Positions 8,339-18,734 of a DNA stretch of 36,801 nt are shown piece by piece. The notes under the pieces are model-generated. The model did no database searches and was not told the origin of the DNA. It saw only the letters and a program-made list of their open reading frames with translations. Position 1 is the first letter of the stretch. Every line of letters starts with the position of its first letter. The position numbers and the translations under genes are program-made. Source of the stretch: Enterobacter sichuanensis (GTDB taxonomy: Bacteria > Pseudomonadota > Gammaproteobacteria > Enterobacterales > Enterobacteriaceae); contig NZ_POVL01000048.1 of assembly GCF_002939185.1 (NCBI RefSeq), positions 1 through 36,801 on the forward strand, in the 5' to 3' direction.

Positions 8339-10207
8339 TTAAATCTCGACCTGCGTTCCCAGCTCAATCACGCGGTTAGGCGGGATCTCGAACTGGTCAG
8401 GCGCACGCAGGGCGTTACGCTGCAGGATAAGGTACAGCTTGCCGCGCAGGCGCAGATACCACGGGCGTTTGCCGATGATCAGCGACTCGTGCGACATAAA
8501 GAATGACGTCTCCATCATCCGGCAACTCAGCCCTTCCAGACCACAGCGGTGGAATACCTCTTCCACGTTTGGCGTTTCACGCCAGCCGTAGCTCGCCACC
8601 ACGCGCCAGAAGGTCGGTGATAACTGCTCGATCTGCACCCGGCGAACGTTGTGTACATACGGCGCATCTTCGGTGCGCAGTGTCAGCAGAATGACGCGTT
8701 CATGCAGGACCTTGTTGTGCTTGAGGTTATGCATCAACGCAAACGGGATCACGTTCAGGGCTCGAGACATGTATACCGCGGTACCCGGTACGCGGACCGG
8801 CGGTGATTTTTCCAGTGAAGCAATCATCGCCTCAAGAGAATTTCCGTGCTCATGCATACGGCGCAGCAGACGGAAACGCTCGCTCTTCCATGTGGTCATA
8901 ACGATGAACATCACCAGACCCAGCGTCAGCGGCAGCCAGCCACCGGAAACAATCTTGTCGAGGTTTGCCGAGAACAGCGGCACGTCGATACAGAGGAAGC
9001 CCACCAGAATCATTGCCACAAGGAATTTATTCCAGTGCCAGTTTCGGTACGCCACCGTGGTGGAGAGCAGGGACGTCAGCACCATGGTTCCCGTTACGGC
9101 GATACCGTACGCCGCCGCCAGGTTGCTGGAGTGCTCGAAGCTGACGATCACAATCACTACCGCGAAATAGAGCAGCCAGTTAACGAACGGGATGTAGATC
9201 TGACCCGACTCCATCTCTGAGGTATGGATAATGCGCATCGGTGAGAGGTACCCCAGACGCACAGCCTGGCGCGTCAGCGAGAACACCCCGGAAATCACCG
9301 CCTGAGAGGCAATGACTGTCGCCAGCGTCGCCAGGATCAGCATCGGTACCAGCGCCCAGTCTGGCGCCAGCAGGAAGAACGGGTTCTTAATCGCTTCCGG
9401 GTTTTTGAGCAACAGCGCCCCCTGACCGAAATAGTTCAGCACCAGCGACGGCAGCACCACGATAAACCATGCCACACGGATAGGCAGTTTCCCAAAGTGC
9501 CCCATGTCGGCATACAGCGCTTCAACGCCGGTGATGGAGAGCACGACCGCCCCCAGCGCAACGAAGGAGACCACTTTGTACTCGAGGAAGAAATGCACCG
9601 CCCAGTAGGGGTTCAGCGCATGCAGCACTTCCGGGTTAGCAATAATGCTGCGTAAACCAAGCGCTGCCAGGATCAGGAACCAGGCCAGCATAATCGGTGC
9701 GAACAGTTTCCCTACCAGCCCGGTACCGTGCTTCTGGATCACAAACAGCAGCGTCAGAACGATGATTGCCAGCGGAACCACCCACGTATCGAGCTGCGGC
9801 GCGATAATCTCCAGCCCCTCTATTGCCGAGAGCACCGAAATAGCCGGCGTTATCACCACTTCCCCGTAGAAGAAGCTGCCGCCAATCAGACCGATAATGA
9901 CCAGCACAGAGGTCATTCTGGCCGAGGTGTTGCGCCCGGCCAGCGACATCAACGTCAGGATCCCACCTTCACCTGCGTTATCCGCCCGCATCACGAAGGA
10001 GAGATATTTAACAGAAACCACCAGAATCAGCAGCCAGAAGATGAGGGACAGGAAGCCAAATACGGCATCGCGTTCAACACCAAAGCCAAACTGGCCGGAC
10101 AAACATTCACGAAGCGTATAAAGCGGGCTGGTGCCGATATCACCGTAGACAACCCCGATCGCCGCAAGCGTTATTGCGGGTAATGATTGCTTATTATCAG
10201 TGCTCAT
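8339..10207 (-). CDS. kup: Low-affinity K+ transporter Kup
   Basis: The product is a 622-residue KUP/HAK family potassium:proton symporter of the inner membrane, the same length as E. coli Kup (TrkD). The N-terminal two-thirds holds about 12 hydrophobic segments, beginning with the family signature [14 protein letters not shown] and including [14 protein letters not shown]. From about residue 430 a hydrophilic cytoplasmic tail follows ([14 protein letters not shown] onward). The start ATG at 10207 has a weak Shine-Dalgarno. It is transcribed divergently from ravA and is separated from rbs by a hairpin and a palindromic repeat. Confidence 0.96.
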   Translation of the reverse strand: MSTDNKQSLPAITLAAIGVVYGDIGTSPLYTLRECLSGQFGFGVERDAVFGFLSLIFWLLILVVSVKYLSFVMRADNAGEGGILTLMSLAGRNTSARMTSVLVIIGLIGGSFFYGEVVITPAISVLSAIEGLEIIAPQLDTWVVPLAIIVLTLLFVIQKHGTGLVGKLFAPIMLAWFLILAALGLRSIIANPEVLHALNPYWAVHFFLEYKVVSFVALGAVVLSITGVEALYADMGHFGKLPIRVAWFIVVLPSLVLNYFGQGALLLKNPEAIKNPFFLLAPDWALVPMLILATLATVIASQAVISGVFSLTRQAVRLGYLSPMRIIHTSEMESGQIYIPFVNWLLYFAVVIVIVSFEHSSNLAAAYGIAVTGTMVLTSLLSTTVAYRNWHWNKFLVAMILVGFLCIDVPLFSANLDKIVSGGWLPLTLGLVMFIVMTTWKSERFRLLRRMHEHGNSLEAMIASLEKSPPVRVPGTAVYMSRALNVIPFALMHNLKHNKVLHERVILLTLRTEDAPYVHNVRRVQIEQLSPTFWRVVASYGWRETPNVEEVFHRCGLEGLSCRMMETSFFMSHESLIIGKRPWYLRLRGKLYLILQRNALRAPDQFEIPPNRVIELGTQVEI

Positions 10208-10324
10208 AGACTAGTCTTTTCGTTTGAATAACAAATGTGTTCCTGGTCCCTTGGTCCACAAAAAGCGCACAGTATGCACGATTTGTTGCAAAATCGAACC
10301 CCTAAATGCAACCGCATTAATGTA

Positions 10325-10342
10325 GCGCAAAGAAAATTGCGC
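10325..10342. other. Short hairpin in kup-ravA gap
   Basis: GCGCAA and TTGCGC form a 6-bp inverted repeat with a 6-nt A-rich loop between the divergent kup and ravA genes. It may be a protein site or chance. Confidence 0.3.
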
Positions 10343-10356
10343 CGCACTTCAGTCTA

Positions 10357-10385
10357 TTACCAGCCCTGACTGAAACGTCTATACT
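10357..10385 (+). promoter_or_regulatory. Candidate ravA promoter (sigma-S-like)
   Basis: TTACCA at 10357-10362 and TATACT at 10380-10385 are 17 nt apart. The -10 is preceded by C (CTATACT), a feature favoured by sigma S. ravA-viaA is known to be sigma-S dependent in E. coli. The assignment here is by motif only. Confidence 0.5.
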
Positions 10386-10429
10386 CGCTTCAATTGGCCG
10401 CCACGACGGCGAAAGGATGCAAAACTATT

Positions 10430-11926
10430 ATGGCTCACTCACATTTATTAGCAGAAAGAATTTCCCGCCTCAGCAGCGCGCTGGAGAAAGGCCTTTTCGA
10501 GCGTAGCCACGCCATCCGCCTCTGTTTGCTGGCGGCGTTGAGCGGGGAAAGCGTGTTTCTGCTCGGCCTCCCTGGCATTGCCAAGAGCCTGATAGCCCGC
10601 AGGTTAAAGTTTGCTTTTCAGAATGCCCGCGCCTTCGAATACCTGATGACCCGATTCTCTACCCCTGAAGAAGTTTTCGGCCCGCTTTCCATCCAGGCGC
10701 TGAAAGATGAGGGGCGTTATCAGCGTTTGACCGAGGGGTATCTTCCGGAGGCGGAGATTGTTTTCCTCGATGAGATCTGGAAAGCGGGACCGGCGATTCT
10801 GAACACCCTGCTCACAGCGATAAACGAACGTCGGTTCCGCAACGGCGCCAGCGAAGAGAAAATCCCGATGCGCCTGCTGGTGGCCGCCTCAAACGAACTG
10901 CCTGAAGCCGACAGCAGCCTGGAAGCGCTGTATGACCGTATGCTGATCCGCCTGTGGCTGGACAAAGTGCAGGATAAATCCAATTTCCGTTCCATGCTGG
11001 TCAGCCAGCAGGATGAGAATGAAAACCCGGTTGCCCCTTCACTGCAGGTGACGGATGAGGAGTATCACCAGTGGCAGCAGGACATTGGCAAAATCAAACT
11101 GCCGGACGCGGTCTTTGAGCTGATCTACCTCCTGCGTCAGCAGCTCGATCTCCTTCCCTCGGCGCCCTATGTCTCCGATCGTCGCTGGAAAAAAGCAATC
11201 CGCCTGCTGCAGGCCAGCGCCCTGTTCAGCGGGCGTGATGCCGTTGCGCCCATCGACCTGATCCTGCTGAAAGATTGCCTCTGGCACGATGCAGAAGGCA
11301 TGAACCTGATGCAGCAGCAGCTTGAGGTTTTGATGACCGGACACGCCTGGGGGCAGCAGGCGATGCTCAACCAGCTGGGGGCCATCGCCCAGCGGCGCAT
11401 TCAGCTCCAGCAGCAGCAAAGCGATAAAACCGCGCTGAAGGTGAATCGTCTGGGGGGAATGTTCGCCCGTAAACCGCACTATGAGTTACCCGCTGAACTG
11501 ACCAGCCCGACGCTGACGCTGTTGCTTCAGCAGCCGCTCAAGCTGCATGACATGCAGGTCGTGCACATTACGCTTGAGCGTGAGGCGCTGGCCCAGTGGC
11601 TGGATAAGGGCGGAGAGATCCGGGGAAAACTCAACGGCATCGGTTTCGCGCAGCCGCTTAATATGGAAGTGGACAGTAGCCAGCACCTGGTGATCCGCGA
11701 CGTCAGCCTGCAGGGATCGCGTCTTGCGCTTCCTGGCACCGCCTCAGACAGCGTTCCCGAAGAGATTAAGCAACAGCTGGAAGCGCTGGATACAGAATGG
11801 CACCAGCAGCACACCCGCTTCAGCGAGCAGCAAAAATGCCTCTTTATTCATAGCGACTGGTTAGGTCGCATCGAAGCCAGCCTGCAGGATGTCAGCGCGC
11901 AGATCAAACAGGCGCGTCAATGCTAA
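10430..11926 (+). CDS. ravA: MoxR-family AAA+ ATPase RavA
   Basis: The start at 10430 (MAHSHLLAE) gives 498 residues, equal to E. coli RavA; a longer TTG-started frame is unlikely. RavA is a hexameric cytoplasmic AAA+ ATPase that binds the inducible lysine decarboxylase and works with ViaA on respiratory and Fe-S enzymes and on aminoglycoside sensitivity. Walker A is at about 46-53 (GLPGIAKS) and Walker B at 109-116 (EIVFLDEI). The arginine-finger region and the LARA insertion lie further on. As I recall, the E. coli Walker A reads GPPGIAKS, so Leu47 is a difference. It overlaps viaA by 7 nt. Confidence 0.95.
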   Translation: MAHSHLLAERISRLSSALEKGLFERSHAIRLCLLAALSGESVFLLGLPGIAKSLIARRLKFAFQNARAFEYLMTRFSTPEEVFGPLSIQALKDEGRYQRLTEGYLPEAEIVFLDEIWKAGPAILNTLLTAINERRFRNGASEEKIPMRLLVAASNELPEADSSLEALYDRMLIRLWLDKVQDKSNFRSMLVSQQDENENPVAPSLQVTDEEYHQWQQDIGKIKLPDAVFELIYLLRQQLDLLPSAPYVSDRRWKKAIRLLQASALFSGRDAVAPIDLILLKDCLWHDAEGMNLMQQQLEVLMTGHAWGQQAMLNQLGAIAQRRIQLQQQQSDKTALKVNRLGGMFARKPHYELPAELTSPTLTLLLQQPLKLHDMQVVHITLEREALAQWLDKGGEIRGKLNGIGFAQPLNMEVDSSQHLVIRDVSLQGSRLALPGTASDSVPEEIKQQLEALDTEWHQQHTRFSEQQKCLFIHSDWLGRIEASLQDVSAQIKQARQC

Positions 11927-13371
11927 CTCTGGATACGCTTAACGTCATGCTGGCCGTCAGCGAGGAAGGGTTGATCGAAGAGGTGGTGATTACCCTTCTG
12001 GCTTCGCCGCAGCTGGCAGCCTTCTTTGAAAAATTTCCGAAGCTTAAAAAAGCGATGACGGACGATCTCCCACGCTGGCGGGAAAACCTGCGTCAGCGGT
12101 TTAAAGAGACCGAAGTGCCTCCTGAGTTAACGGAAGAGGTAGCCTGTTACCAGCAGTGCCAGCGGCTCTCCACGTCGCAGTTTATCGTTCAGCTCCCGCA
12201 AACCCTGACGCTGCTCGATAATGTTCACTCGCCGTTCGCCAGCCAGGCCCGGGCGCTGGTCACGGATAACGCCACCTTTACCCCTGCTCTGCACACGCTC
12301 TTTTTACAGCGCTGGCGCCTCAGCCTGGTGGTGCAGGCCACAACCCTCAACCAGCAGTTGCTGGATGAAGAGCGTGAGCAACTGCTCAGCGAAGTGCAGG
12401 AACGCATGACCTTAAGCGGCCAGCTGGAGCAGGTGCTGGTGGAAAATGAGAACGCCGCCGGACGACTCTGGGATATGAGCGCCGGTCAGCTGCGGCGCGG
12501 GGACTATCAGCTGATCGTCAGGTACGGGGATTTTCTGGCGCAGCAGCCCGAGCTGATGAAGCTTGCAGAACAGCTGGGCCGCTCCAGGGAGGCAAAATCG
12601 GTCCCAAAGAAAGATGCCCCAATGGAAACTTTCCGCACCCTGGTGCGCGAACCGGCTACCGTGCCCGAGCAGGTCGACGGGCTCCAGCAGAGCGATGACA
12701 TTTTGCGTCTGCTGCCGACAGAGCTGAGCACACTCGGGATGACCGAGCTGGAGTATGAATTTTACCGTCGGCTGGTGGAAAAGCAGCTGCTTACCTATCG
12801 CCTGCACGGCGAAGCCTGGCGTGAGAAAGTCAGCCAGCGGCCGGTCGTTCATCAGGATTTTGATGAACAGCCGCGCGGGCCATTCATTGTTTGCGTGGAT
12901 ACATCCGGATCGATGGGCGGGTTTAACGAGCAGTGTGCGAAGGCGTTTTGTCTGGCACTGATGCGCGTGGCGCTGGCCGATCGCCGTCGCTGCTTCATCA
13001 TGCTTTTCTCCAGCGAAGTGGTGGGTTATGAACTGACGAACCAGCAGGGGCTCGAACAGGCGATCCGCTTTTTAAGCCAGCGTTTTCGCGGCGGTACCGA
13101 TCTGGCCAGCTGTTTTCGCAGCATTGTGGAACGCATGCAGGGTGGCGACTGGTACGACGCTGACGCGGTGGTGATTTCTGATTTTATTGCCCAGCGGCTG
13201 CCGGATGACGTGGTCAGTAAAGTGAAGGAGTTGCAGCGGGTACATCAGCATCGTTTCCACGCGGTGGCCATGTCCGCCCATGGAAAACCCGGCATCATGC
13301 GCATCTTCGATCATATCTGGCGCTTTGATACCGGGTTACGTAGCCGCCTGCTCAGACGCTGGCAGCGTTAA
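11920..13371 (+). CDS. viaA: VWA-domain protein ViaA, RavA partner
   Basis: The product has 483 residues, the E. coli length. The N-terminal half is helical. The C-terminal von Willebrand A domain carries a complete MIDAS motif DTSGSMGG with Asp327, Ser329 and Ser331, plus GGTDL and VVISDF segments that complete the metal site. ViaA stimulates the RavA ATPase, and the pair acts at the inner membrane on respiratory complexes. It starts inside the end of ravA (7-nt overlap), so translation is coupled. Its TAA stop is immediately followed by the reversed stop of asnA, with no base between them. Confidence 0.95.
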   Translation: MLTLDTLNVMLAVSEEGLIEEVVITLLASPQLAAFFEKFPKLKKAMTDDLPRWRENLRQRFKETEVPPELTEEVACYQQCQRLSTSQFIVQLPQTLTLLDNVHSPFASQARALVTDNATFTPALHTLFLQRWRLSLVVQATTLNQQLLDEEREQLLSEVQERMTLSGQLEQVLVENENAAGRLWDMSAGQLRRGDYQLIVRYGDFLAQQPELMKLAEQLGRSREAKSVPKKDAPMETFRTLVREPATVPEQVDGLQQSDDILRLLPTELSTLGMTELEYEFYRRLVEKQLLTYRLHGEAWREKVSQRPVVHQDFDEQPRGPFIVCVDTSGSMGGFNEQCAKAFCLALMRVALADRRRCFIMLFSSEVVGYELTNQQGLEQAIRFLSQRFRGGTDLASCFRSIVERMQGGDWYDADAVVISDFIAQRLPDDVVSKVKELQRVHQHRFHAVAMSAHGKPGIMRIFDHIWRFDTGLRSRLLRRWQR

Positions 13372-14364
13372 TTACAGAAGAGAGCCGACGCTTTCGCGTA
13401 CCTGCTGCGGCCAGACCCCGCACTGAACCTGACCGATATGCGGCAACTGAAGCAGCAGCATAGTCAGGCGGGACTGGCCAATACCGCCGCCGATGGTCTG
13501 CGGCATTTCGCCACGCAGCAGCGCCTGATGCCACTCTAATGTGAGACGATCTTCATCACCGGTCACCGCCAGCTGGCGCTTGAGCGCGTCAGCATCCACG
13601 CGGATCCCCATAGAAGAGAGCTCGAACGCGTCTTCCAGCACCGGGTTCCAGACCAGAATATCGCCGTTCAGACCGGCATAGTCGCGCTCGCCCGGGGTGC
13701 TCCAGTCATCATAATCCGGCGCACGCACGTCGTGGCGTTTGCCATCAGACAGTTTGCCGCCGATACCGATAAGGAACACCGCGCCCAGCTCTTTGGCGAT
13801 TGCCCGTTCACGGCCTTTGGCATCCAGATCCGGGAAACGGCTCAGCAGTTCCTGGCTGTGAACAAAGTGGATCGACTCCGGCAGAAACGGTGCCAGACCA
13901 AACTCTTTGCTTACGGCCGCTTCGGTGGCTTTGATCCCGGCGTAGATCGCTTCAACGGTAGATTTCAGCGTTCCCACGTGACGCTCGCCATCCCCCATGA
14001 CGCGTTCCCAGTCCCACTGGTCAACGTAAACGGAATGAATGGGAGACAGGCGGTCTTCATCGGGACGAAGGGCTTTCATGTGCGTGTAGAGCCCTTCGCC
14101 CGCGCTAAAGTCGTGTTGTCCCAGGGTTTGACGCTTCCATTTCGCAAGGGAATGAACCACTTCGAACTGGGCATCTGGCAGTGTTTTCACTTTTACCTGT
14201 ACCGCTTTTTCGCATCCAGAGAGGTTATCCTGGGTCCCGTCACCCACGCGGCTAAGGATTGGAGCCTGGACTTCTATCAGCCCAAGCTTCTCTTCCAGCT
14301 GGCGGGAAAAATGGGATTTAACGAAACTGATCTGGCGTTGTTTTGCGATATAAGCGGTTTTCAT
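13372..14364 (-). CDS. asnA: Aspartate-ammonia ligase AsnA
   Basis: This ammonia-dependent asparagine synthetase has 330 residues, the family length. It resembles a class II aminoacyl-tRNA synthetase core and makes asparagine from aspartate, NH3 and ATP through an aspartyl-adenylate. The N-terminal [20 protein letters not shown] and C-terminal [14 protein letters not shown] regions match E. coli AsnA. AGGAG lies just upstream of the ATG. It diverges from asnC, whose product activates it when asparagine is low. Confidence 0.96.
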   Translation of the reverse strand: MKTAYIAKQRQISFVKSHFSRQLEEKLGLIEVQAPILSRVGDGTQDNLSGCEKAVQVKVKTLPDAQFEVVHSLAKWKRQTLGQHDFSAGEGLYTHMKALRPDEDRLSPIHSVYVDQWDWERVMGDGERHVGTLKSTVEAIYAGIKATEAAVSKEFGLAPFLPESIHFVHSQELLSRFPDLDAKGRERAIAKELGAVFLIGIGGKLSDGKRHDVRAPDYDDWSTPGERDYAGLNGDILVWNPVLEDAFELSSMGIRVDADALKRQLAVTGDEDRLTLEWHQALLRGEMPQTIGGGIGQSRLTMLLLQLPHIGQVQCGVWPQQVRESVGSLL

Positions 14365-14515
14365 TATTTATACTCCTGCGTCCTGTTGGTATTGATTAAG
14401 CAACAGAAATGCCACCTTATTCAATAACCCATCAACAAAAAGCCCCCTTCACTTTTGATTCGTCAGAATAAGACGCTAGAATAGAGGGAATCATTAATCT
14501 TCATAAGAAAAAGCT
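14365..14515. promoter_or_regulatory. asnA-asnC divergent control region
   Basis: This 151-bp spacer serves two divergent genes. For asnC, a -35 TTGATT (14455-14460) and -10 TAGAAT (14477-14482) are 16 nt apart. An AGGAG for asnA lies close to its ATG. AsnC is known to bind this region in E. coli, activating asnA and repressing its own gene. The degenerate AsnC site was not assigned here. Confidence 0.6.
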
Positions 14516-14974
14516 ATGGAAAATTATCAGATCGACAATCTCGACCGCGGCATTCTGGAGGCGTTAATGGCCAATGCACGTACCGCCTACGCCGAACTGG
14601 CGAAACAGTTTGGCGTCAGCCCCGGCACCATTCACGTTCGCGTAGAAAAGATGAAACAGGCGGGGATCATTACCGGTGCGCGTATTGACGTTAGCCCTAA
14701 GCAGCTGGGTTATGACGTGTGCTGCTTCATTGGCATTATTCTTAAAAGCGCCAAAGACTATCCTTCTGCACTGGCGAAGCTCAACGCGCTGGATGAAGTC
14801 ACTGAGGCCTATTACACCACCGGGCACTACAGCATCTTTATTAAAGTCATGTGCCGATCCATCGACGCCCTCCAGCAGGTACTTATCAACAAGATCCAAA
14901 CAATCGATGAAATTCAGTCCACTGAGACACTGATCTCACTGCAAAACCCGATCATGCGTACCATCCGCCCGTGA
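14516..14974 (+). CDS. asnC: Lrp-family regulator AsnC
   Basis: The product is a 152-residue transcription regulator. Residues 1-60 form the helix-turn-helix (AELAKQFGVSPGTIHVRVEKM). Residues about 70-150 form the RAM effector-binding domain, which binds asparagine and drives octamer assembly. It activates divergent asnA and represses itself. Transcription that passes asnC can continue into mioC and the origin. A short GCCCG/CGGGC hairpin (14967-14980) overlaps the stop codon but lacks a T-run. Confidence 0.96.
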   Translation: MENYQIDNLDRGILEALMANARTAYAELAKQFGVSPGTIHVRVEKMKQAGIITGARIDVSPKQLGYDVCCFIGIILKSAKDYPSALAKLNALDEVTEAYYTTGHYSIFIKVMCRSIDALQQVLINKIQTIDEIQSTETLISLQNPIMRTIRP

Positions 14975-14995
14975 TCGGGCAAATTCATTCCCACA

Positions 14996-15035
14996 TTTTC
15001 CACAGGTAGATCCCAGCTCGTTCACAGCGTACAAT
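14996..15035 (+). promoter_or_regulatory. mioC promoter with DnaA box
   Basis: TTTTCCACA at 14996-15004 differs from the DnaA-box consensus by one base. It lies just upstream of TACAAT (15030-15035), a good -10. In E. coli DnaA and ppGpp repress mioC transcription, which runs into oriC, and the same layout is seen here. Confidence 0.7.
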
Positions 15036-15064
15036 GGCCGTCTCTTTATCTGAGCGAGCGATCA

Positions 15065-15514
15065 ATGGCGGACATTACCCTTATCAGCGGTAGCACCCTT
15101 GGCGGTGCGGAATACGTAGCGGAACATCTGGCTGAAAAGCTGGAAGATGCGGGCTTTTCCACACAAACCCTGCACGGCCCGTTGCTTGAAGATCTCCCGA
15201 CTGACGGGGTCTGGCTGCTGATTACCTCCACGCACGGCGCGGGCGATCTGCCGGATAACCTGCAACCTTTATATGACGAACTGCTGGAACAACAGCCTGA
15301 CCTGTCAAACGTCCATTTCGGCGCAGTGGGGATCGGCAGCCGTGAATATGACACTTTCTGCGGGGCTATCGAGAAAGTTGAAGCCGCTGTTACCGCTTGT
15401 GGGGCAAAACAGTTGGGTGAAACCCTCAAGATCAACATCCTCGATCATGACATTCCGGAAGATCCGGCAGAGATCTGGCTCGCGGAATGGAAAAATTTAC
15501 TCAAAAACGATTAA
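15065..15514 (+). CDS. mioC: Flavodoxin-like protein MioC
   Basis: This FMN-binding flavodoxin-fold protein has 149 residues against 147 in E. coli. The phosphate-binding loop is at about residues 8-14 (GSTLGGA). The segment STHGAGDLPDNLQPLY and the GSREYDTFCGA loop correspond to isoalloxazine contacts. It was described as a factor for biotin synthase activity in vitro; its physiological role is unclear. Its stop is only 16 nt from DnaA box R4, so transcription of mioC enters the origin. Confidence 0.95.
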   Translation: MADITLISGSTLGGAEYVAEHLAEKLEDAGFSTQTLHGPLLEDLPTDGVWLLITSTHGAGDLPDNLQPLYDELLEQQPDLSNVHFGAVGIGSREYDTFCGAIEKVEAAVTACGAKQLGETLKINILDHDIPEDPAEIWLAEWKNLLKND

Positions 15515-15679
15515 AGATCGCGCGAACGGATGTGGATAACTCTGGTTAAAAGCTCGTATTAACCCGTAGTTATCCAAAGAACAACCGTAGCGCCGATTTT
15601 GGCCTGTGTATAAAGTCGCGATCTGATCCCAGCTTATACTGGCCAGGATCACCGATCATTCACAGCAAACGATCCTTTC

Positions 15680-15692
15680 TAACTGCTTGATC
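15680..15692 (-). promoter_or_regulatory. IHF site in oriC
   Basis: TAACTGCTTGATC fits the reversed IHF consensus YAA-N4-TTGAT at all fixed positions except the final W. It sits between R1 and the R5/M box, the position of the IHF site in E. coli oriC, where bending promotes open-complex formation. Confidence 0.75.
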
Positions 15693-15732
15693 TTCTTTAT
15701 GAGATCGGACTTATCCACACAGGTTCGCGATC

Positions 15733-15776
15733 CTAATAAGAGATCACATTAGAACAGATCTCTAAATAAAAAGATC
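15733..15776. other. AT-rich 13-mers of the DNA unwinding element
   Basis: Three 13-mers, at 15733-15745, 15748-15760 and 15764-15776, each end in AGATC and match the complement of GATCTnTTnTTTT to differing degrees. They form the duplex unwinding element next to R1. Confidence 0.85.
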
Positions 15777-15805
15777 TTCTTTTTAATAGCCCAGGATCCC
15801 AATGC

Positions 15806-15834
15806 TTTCTCGAAAGACTAAAGTTGAGTAGAAT
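15806..15834 (+). promoter_or_regulatory. Candidate mnmG promoter
   Basis: TAGAAT at 15829-15834 is a good -10, with a weak TTTCTC 17 nt upstream. The stretch after the -10 is GC-rich (CCACGGCCCGGG), a discriminator of the kind that confers stringent control. The E. coli gidA promoter lies at this place and its transcription helps origin opening. Confidence 0.6.
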
Positions 15835-15888
15835 CCACGGCCCGGGCTTCAATCCATTTTCATACCGCTTTACGCGAGGCAGACCACC

Positions 15889-17778
15889 ATGTTTTATCAG
15901 GATCCTTTTGACGTCATCATCATTGGCGGGGGTCACGCAGGCACTGAGGCCGCAATGGCCGCAGCGCGTATGGGTCAGCAGACCCTGCTTTTGACACACA
16001 ATATCGACACGCTGGGACAAATGTCCTGTAATCCGGCGATTGGCGGCATTGGGAAAGGACACCTGGTAAAAGAAGTGGATGCACTTGGCGGCCTGATGGC
16101 GAAAGCGATCGATCATGCAGGCATCCAGTTTAGGATACTAAACGCGAGCAAAGGTCCCGCAGTGCGCGCGACCCGTGCACAGGCAGACCGCGTGCTCTAC
16201 CGTCAGGCGGTACGAACTGCACTGGAGAACCAACCGAATCTGATGATCTTCCAGCAGGCGGTTGAAGATCTTATCGTCGAGAACGATCGCGTCGTTGGTG
16301 CGGTGACCCAGATGGGCCTCAAATTCCGCGCGAAAGCCGTGGTGTTGACCGTGGGGACATTCCTTGATGGTAAAATACATATCGGTCTGGATAACTACAG
16401 CGGTGGCCGTGCCGGCGATCCGCCTTCTATCCCGCTGTCTCGCCGTCTGCGTGAACTGCCGCTGCGCGTCAGTCGCCTGAAAACCGGTACGCCTCCGCGT
16501 ATTGATGCGCGCACCATTGATTTTAGCGTGCTGGCGCAACAGCACGGCGATAACCCAATGCCGGTCTTCTCGTTTATGGGCAATGTGGCGCAGCATCCGC
16601 AGCAGGTGCCGTGCTACATCACGCACACCAACGAGAAAACCCACGATGTGATCCGCAATAACCTCGATCGCAGCCCAATGTATGCCGGCGTGATCGAAGG
16701 GATCGGCCCGCGCTACTGCCCGTCGATCGAAGACAAAGTGATGCGTTTCGCCGATCGTAACCAGCATCAGATCTTCCTTGAGCCTGAAGGGCTCACCTCG
16801 AACGAAATTTACCCGAACGGTATCTCCACCAGCTTGCCATTCGATGTTCAGATGCAAATTGTTCGTTCAATGCAGGGGATGGAGAACGCGAAAATCGTTC
16901 GCCCTGGCTACGCTATTGAGTACGATTTCTTCGATCCACGTGACCTGAAGCCAACCCTGGAGAGCAAGTTCATCCACGGTCTGTTCTTCGCGGGCCAGAT
17001 TAACGGTACCACCGGTTACGAAGAAGCGGCGGCACAGGGCCTGCTTGCCGGTCTGAACGCTGCACGTTTCTCAGCCGAGAAAGAGGGCTGGGCGCCAGGC
17101 CGTTCTCAGGCCTATCTGGGCGTGCTGGTTGACGACCTCTGCACCCTGGGTACCAAAGAGCCGTACCGTATGTTTACTTCTCGCGCGGAATATCGCCTGA
17201 TGCTGCGTGAAGATAACGCCGACCTGCGTCTGACCGAAATCGGCCGTGAGCTGGGTCTGGTGGATGACGAACGCTGGGCACGCTTCAACGAGAAACTGGA
17301 GCGTATCGAGCAGGAACGTCAGCGCCTGAAAACGACATGGGTTAATCCGCAGGCGGAAACAGCAGCTGAAGTGAACGCTCACTTAACTGCGCCGCTCTCT
17401 CGTGAAGCCAGTGGCGAAGATCTGCTGCGTCGCCCGGAAGTGACCTATGAAAATCTGGTGAAACTCACCGCGTTTGCGCCAGGCCTGGAAGACGCTGAAG
17501 CGGCAGAGCAGGTTGAAATCCAGGTGAAATACGAAGGTTACATTGCGCGTCAGCAGGATGAGATTGAAAAACAGCAGCGTAACGAAAATACGCTTCTGCC
17601 GGAAATGCTGGACTACCGTCAGGTGACAGGCCTTTCCAACGAAGTGATCGCCAAGCTGAACGATCATAAGCCGGTGTCGATCGGCCAGGCATCCCGTATC
17701 TCCGGTGTCACCCCCGCCGCGATTTCGATCCTGCTGGTGTGGCTAAAAAAGCAGGGCATGCTGCGCCGCAGCGCATAA
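15889..17778 (+). CDS. mnmG: tRNA uridine-5-carboxymethylaminomethyl modification enzyme MnmG (GidA)
   Basis: The product has 629 residues, the E. coli length. This FAD-dependent enzyme, with MnmE, installs the cmnm5 group at wobble uridine 34 of certain tRNAs. The dinucleotide-binding motif GGGHAG is at 13-18. The conserved [19 protein letters not shown] follows at about residue 46. A second conserved block, [18 protein letters not shown], lies near residue 425, with the helical MnmE/tRNA-binding C-terminus after it. It is transcribed away from oriC and followed by a REP element and rsmG. Confidence 0.97.
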   Translation: MFYQDPFDVIIIGGGHAGTEAAMAAARMGQQTLLLTHNIDTLGQMSCNPAIGGIGKGHLVKEVDALGGLMAKAIDHAGIQFRILNASKGPAVRATRAQADRVLYRQAVRTALENQPNLMIFQQAVEDLIVENDRVVGAVTQMGLKFRAKAVVLTVGTFLDGKIHIGLDNYSGGRAGDPPSIPLSRRLRELPLRVSRLKTGTPPRIDARTIDFSVLAQQHGDNPMPVFSFMGNVAQHPQQVPCYITHTNEKTHDVIRNNLDRSPMYAGVIEGIGPRYCPSIEDKVMRFADRNQHQIFLEPEGLTSNEIYPNGISTSLPFDVQMQIVRSMQGMENAKIVRPGYAIEYDFFDPRDLKPTLESKFIHGLFFAGQINGTTGYEEAAAQGLLAGLNAARFSAEKEGWAPGRSQAYLGVLVDDLCTLGTKEPYRMFTSRAEYRLMLREDNADLRLTEIGRELGLVDDERWARFNEKLERIEQERQRLKTTWVNPQAETAAEVNAHLTAPLSREASGEDLLRRPEVTYENLVKLTAFAPGLEDAEAAEQVEIQVKYEGYIARQQDEIEKQQRNENTLLPEMLDYRQVTGLSNEVIAKLNDHKPVSIGQASRISGVTPAAISILLVWLKKQGMLRRSA

Positions 17779-17790
17779 CGTTTGAACATA

Positions 17791-17857
17791 GCCCGGTGGC
17801 GCTGCGCTTACCGGGCCTACTGAACCCGTAGGGTGGGTAAGCGAAACGCCACCCGCC
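17791..17857. repeat. BIME (two inverted REP elements), mnmG-rsmG gap
   Basis: REP arm one has GCCCGGT (17791-17797) and ACCGGGC (17810-17816) around GGCGCTGCGCTT. The opposing arm at 17828-17856 pairs GGGTGG with CCACCC around GTAAGCG...ACG. The two arms belong to two REP subtypes. It lies between co-directional genes. Confidence 0.85.
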
Positions 17858-17883
17858 AGTAAGCATCTCAACAGGTATTCACC

Positions 17884-18507
17884 GTGCTCAATAAACTCTC
17901 TCGTCTGCTGGATCAGGCAGGCATTTCGCTCACCGATCACCAGAAAACTCAGCTGGTGGCCTATGTCGATATGCTGAACAAATGGAACAAAGCGTACAAT
18001 CTGACGTCTGTTCGGGACCCTGACGAGATGCTGGTTCGCCATATTCTCGACAGCATCGTGGTGGCACCGTATCTGAACGGTGAGCGTTTTATTGATGTGG
18101 GCACGGGCCCGGGCCTGCCGGGGATTCCGCTGTCTATTGTGCGTCCTGATAGCCATTTCACGCTACTGGACAGCCTTGGCAAGCGCGTGCGCTTTTTACG
18201 TCAGGTACAGCATGAGCTGAAGCTTGAGAACATCACGCCCGTGCAGAGCAGGGTAGAGGAGTTCCCGGCTGAGCCGCCGTTTGACGGGGTTATCAGCCGT
18301 GCCTTTGCTTCTCTTAATGACATGGTGAGCTGGTGTAAGCACTTACCGGCAGAGCATGGCCGTTTTTATGCGCTGAAAGGACAGTTACCTGGCGAGGAAA
18401 TTGAACAGCTTCCGGACGGTTTTGCGGTCGAGTCTATTGAGAAATTACACATTCCTCAGCTCGAAGGTGAGCGTCATCTGGTGATAATTAAGCCAAACAA
18501 TTTTTAA
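17884..18507 (+). CDS. rsmG: 16S rRNA (G527-N7) methyltransferase RsmG (GTG start)
   Basis: The product has 207 residues, as in E. coli RsmG/GidB. This SAM-dependent methyltransferase makes m7G527 in 16S rRNA; loss gives low-level streptomycin resistance. SAM-binding motif [10 protein letters not shown] is at 71-80, followed by [14 protein letters not shown] and the catalytic-region SRAFASL. The start is GTG at 17884, which gives the family N-terminus MLNKLSRLL. It follows mnmG across a BIME and is likely co-transcribed. No clear terminator follows. Confidence 0.96.
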   Translation: MLNKLSRLLDQAGISLTDHQKTQLVAYVDMLNKWNKAYNLTSVRDPDEMLVRHILDSIVVAPYLNGERFIDVGTGPGLPGIPLSIVRPDSHFTLLDSLGKRVRFLRQVQHELKLENITPVQSRVEEFPAEPPFDGVISRAFASLNDMVSWCKHLPAEHGRFYALKGQLPGEEIEQLPDGFAVESIEKLHIPQLEGERHLVIIKPNNF

Positions 18508-18530
18508 AAAATTAATAAAAAATGTGGAAT

Positions 18531-18565
18531 TTGTGCTGTTCTGACCATGTTAAAAAACAGCACAA
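18531..18565. repeat. 10-bp inverted repeat downstream of rsmG
   Basis: TTGTGCTGTT and AACAGCACAA are perfect arms with a 15-nt spacer. No T-run follows on either strand, so it is not a simple intrinsic terminator. It could be an operator or an RNA stem. Confidence 0.6.
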
Positions 18566-18734
18566 GTCATGGGGATTTATCGGTGAGCCGTTAACCTCTT
18601 TTTCACTAAGGTTTTTCTTACGGTTAACGTGGCGGCGGTTATTTTCCGTGAAGATAGTCATCTGTGAAAATATAAGTCTGCTAAAAGTGGAAGGCAGTAA
18701 CCAGAACGCAATGTTAATTATTTATTAAGAATGT

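Larger units (their letters stand above)
15515..15799. other. oriC: Chromosomal replication origin oriC
   Basis: The whole mioC-mnmG gap matches the enterobacterial origin layout, here with the AT-rich unwinding side to the right, near mnmG. DnaA boxes are R4 TGTGGATAA (15531-15539), R3 TTATCCAAA (15570-15578), R2 TGTGTATAA (15605-15613), the R5/M-type TCATTCACA (15656-15664) and R1 TTATCCACA (15711-15719). Three 13-mers ending in AGATC follow. Thirteen GATC sites lie between 15516 and 15798, the substrate for Dam methylation and SeqA sequestration. Bidirectional replication starts here; DnaA oligomers melt the 13-mers and DnaB is loaded. Confidence 0.97.

Noticed and set aside
16138..16857. 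Long minus-strand frame opposite mnmG
   Set aside because: The plus-strand mnmG is full length and unmistakable. The antisense frame has no family features.
18522..18728. 68-codon open frame in the rsmG-atpI gap
   Set aside because: No ribosome binding site, no recognisable domain, and it overlaps an inverted repeat. It is probably chance.
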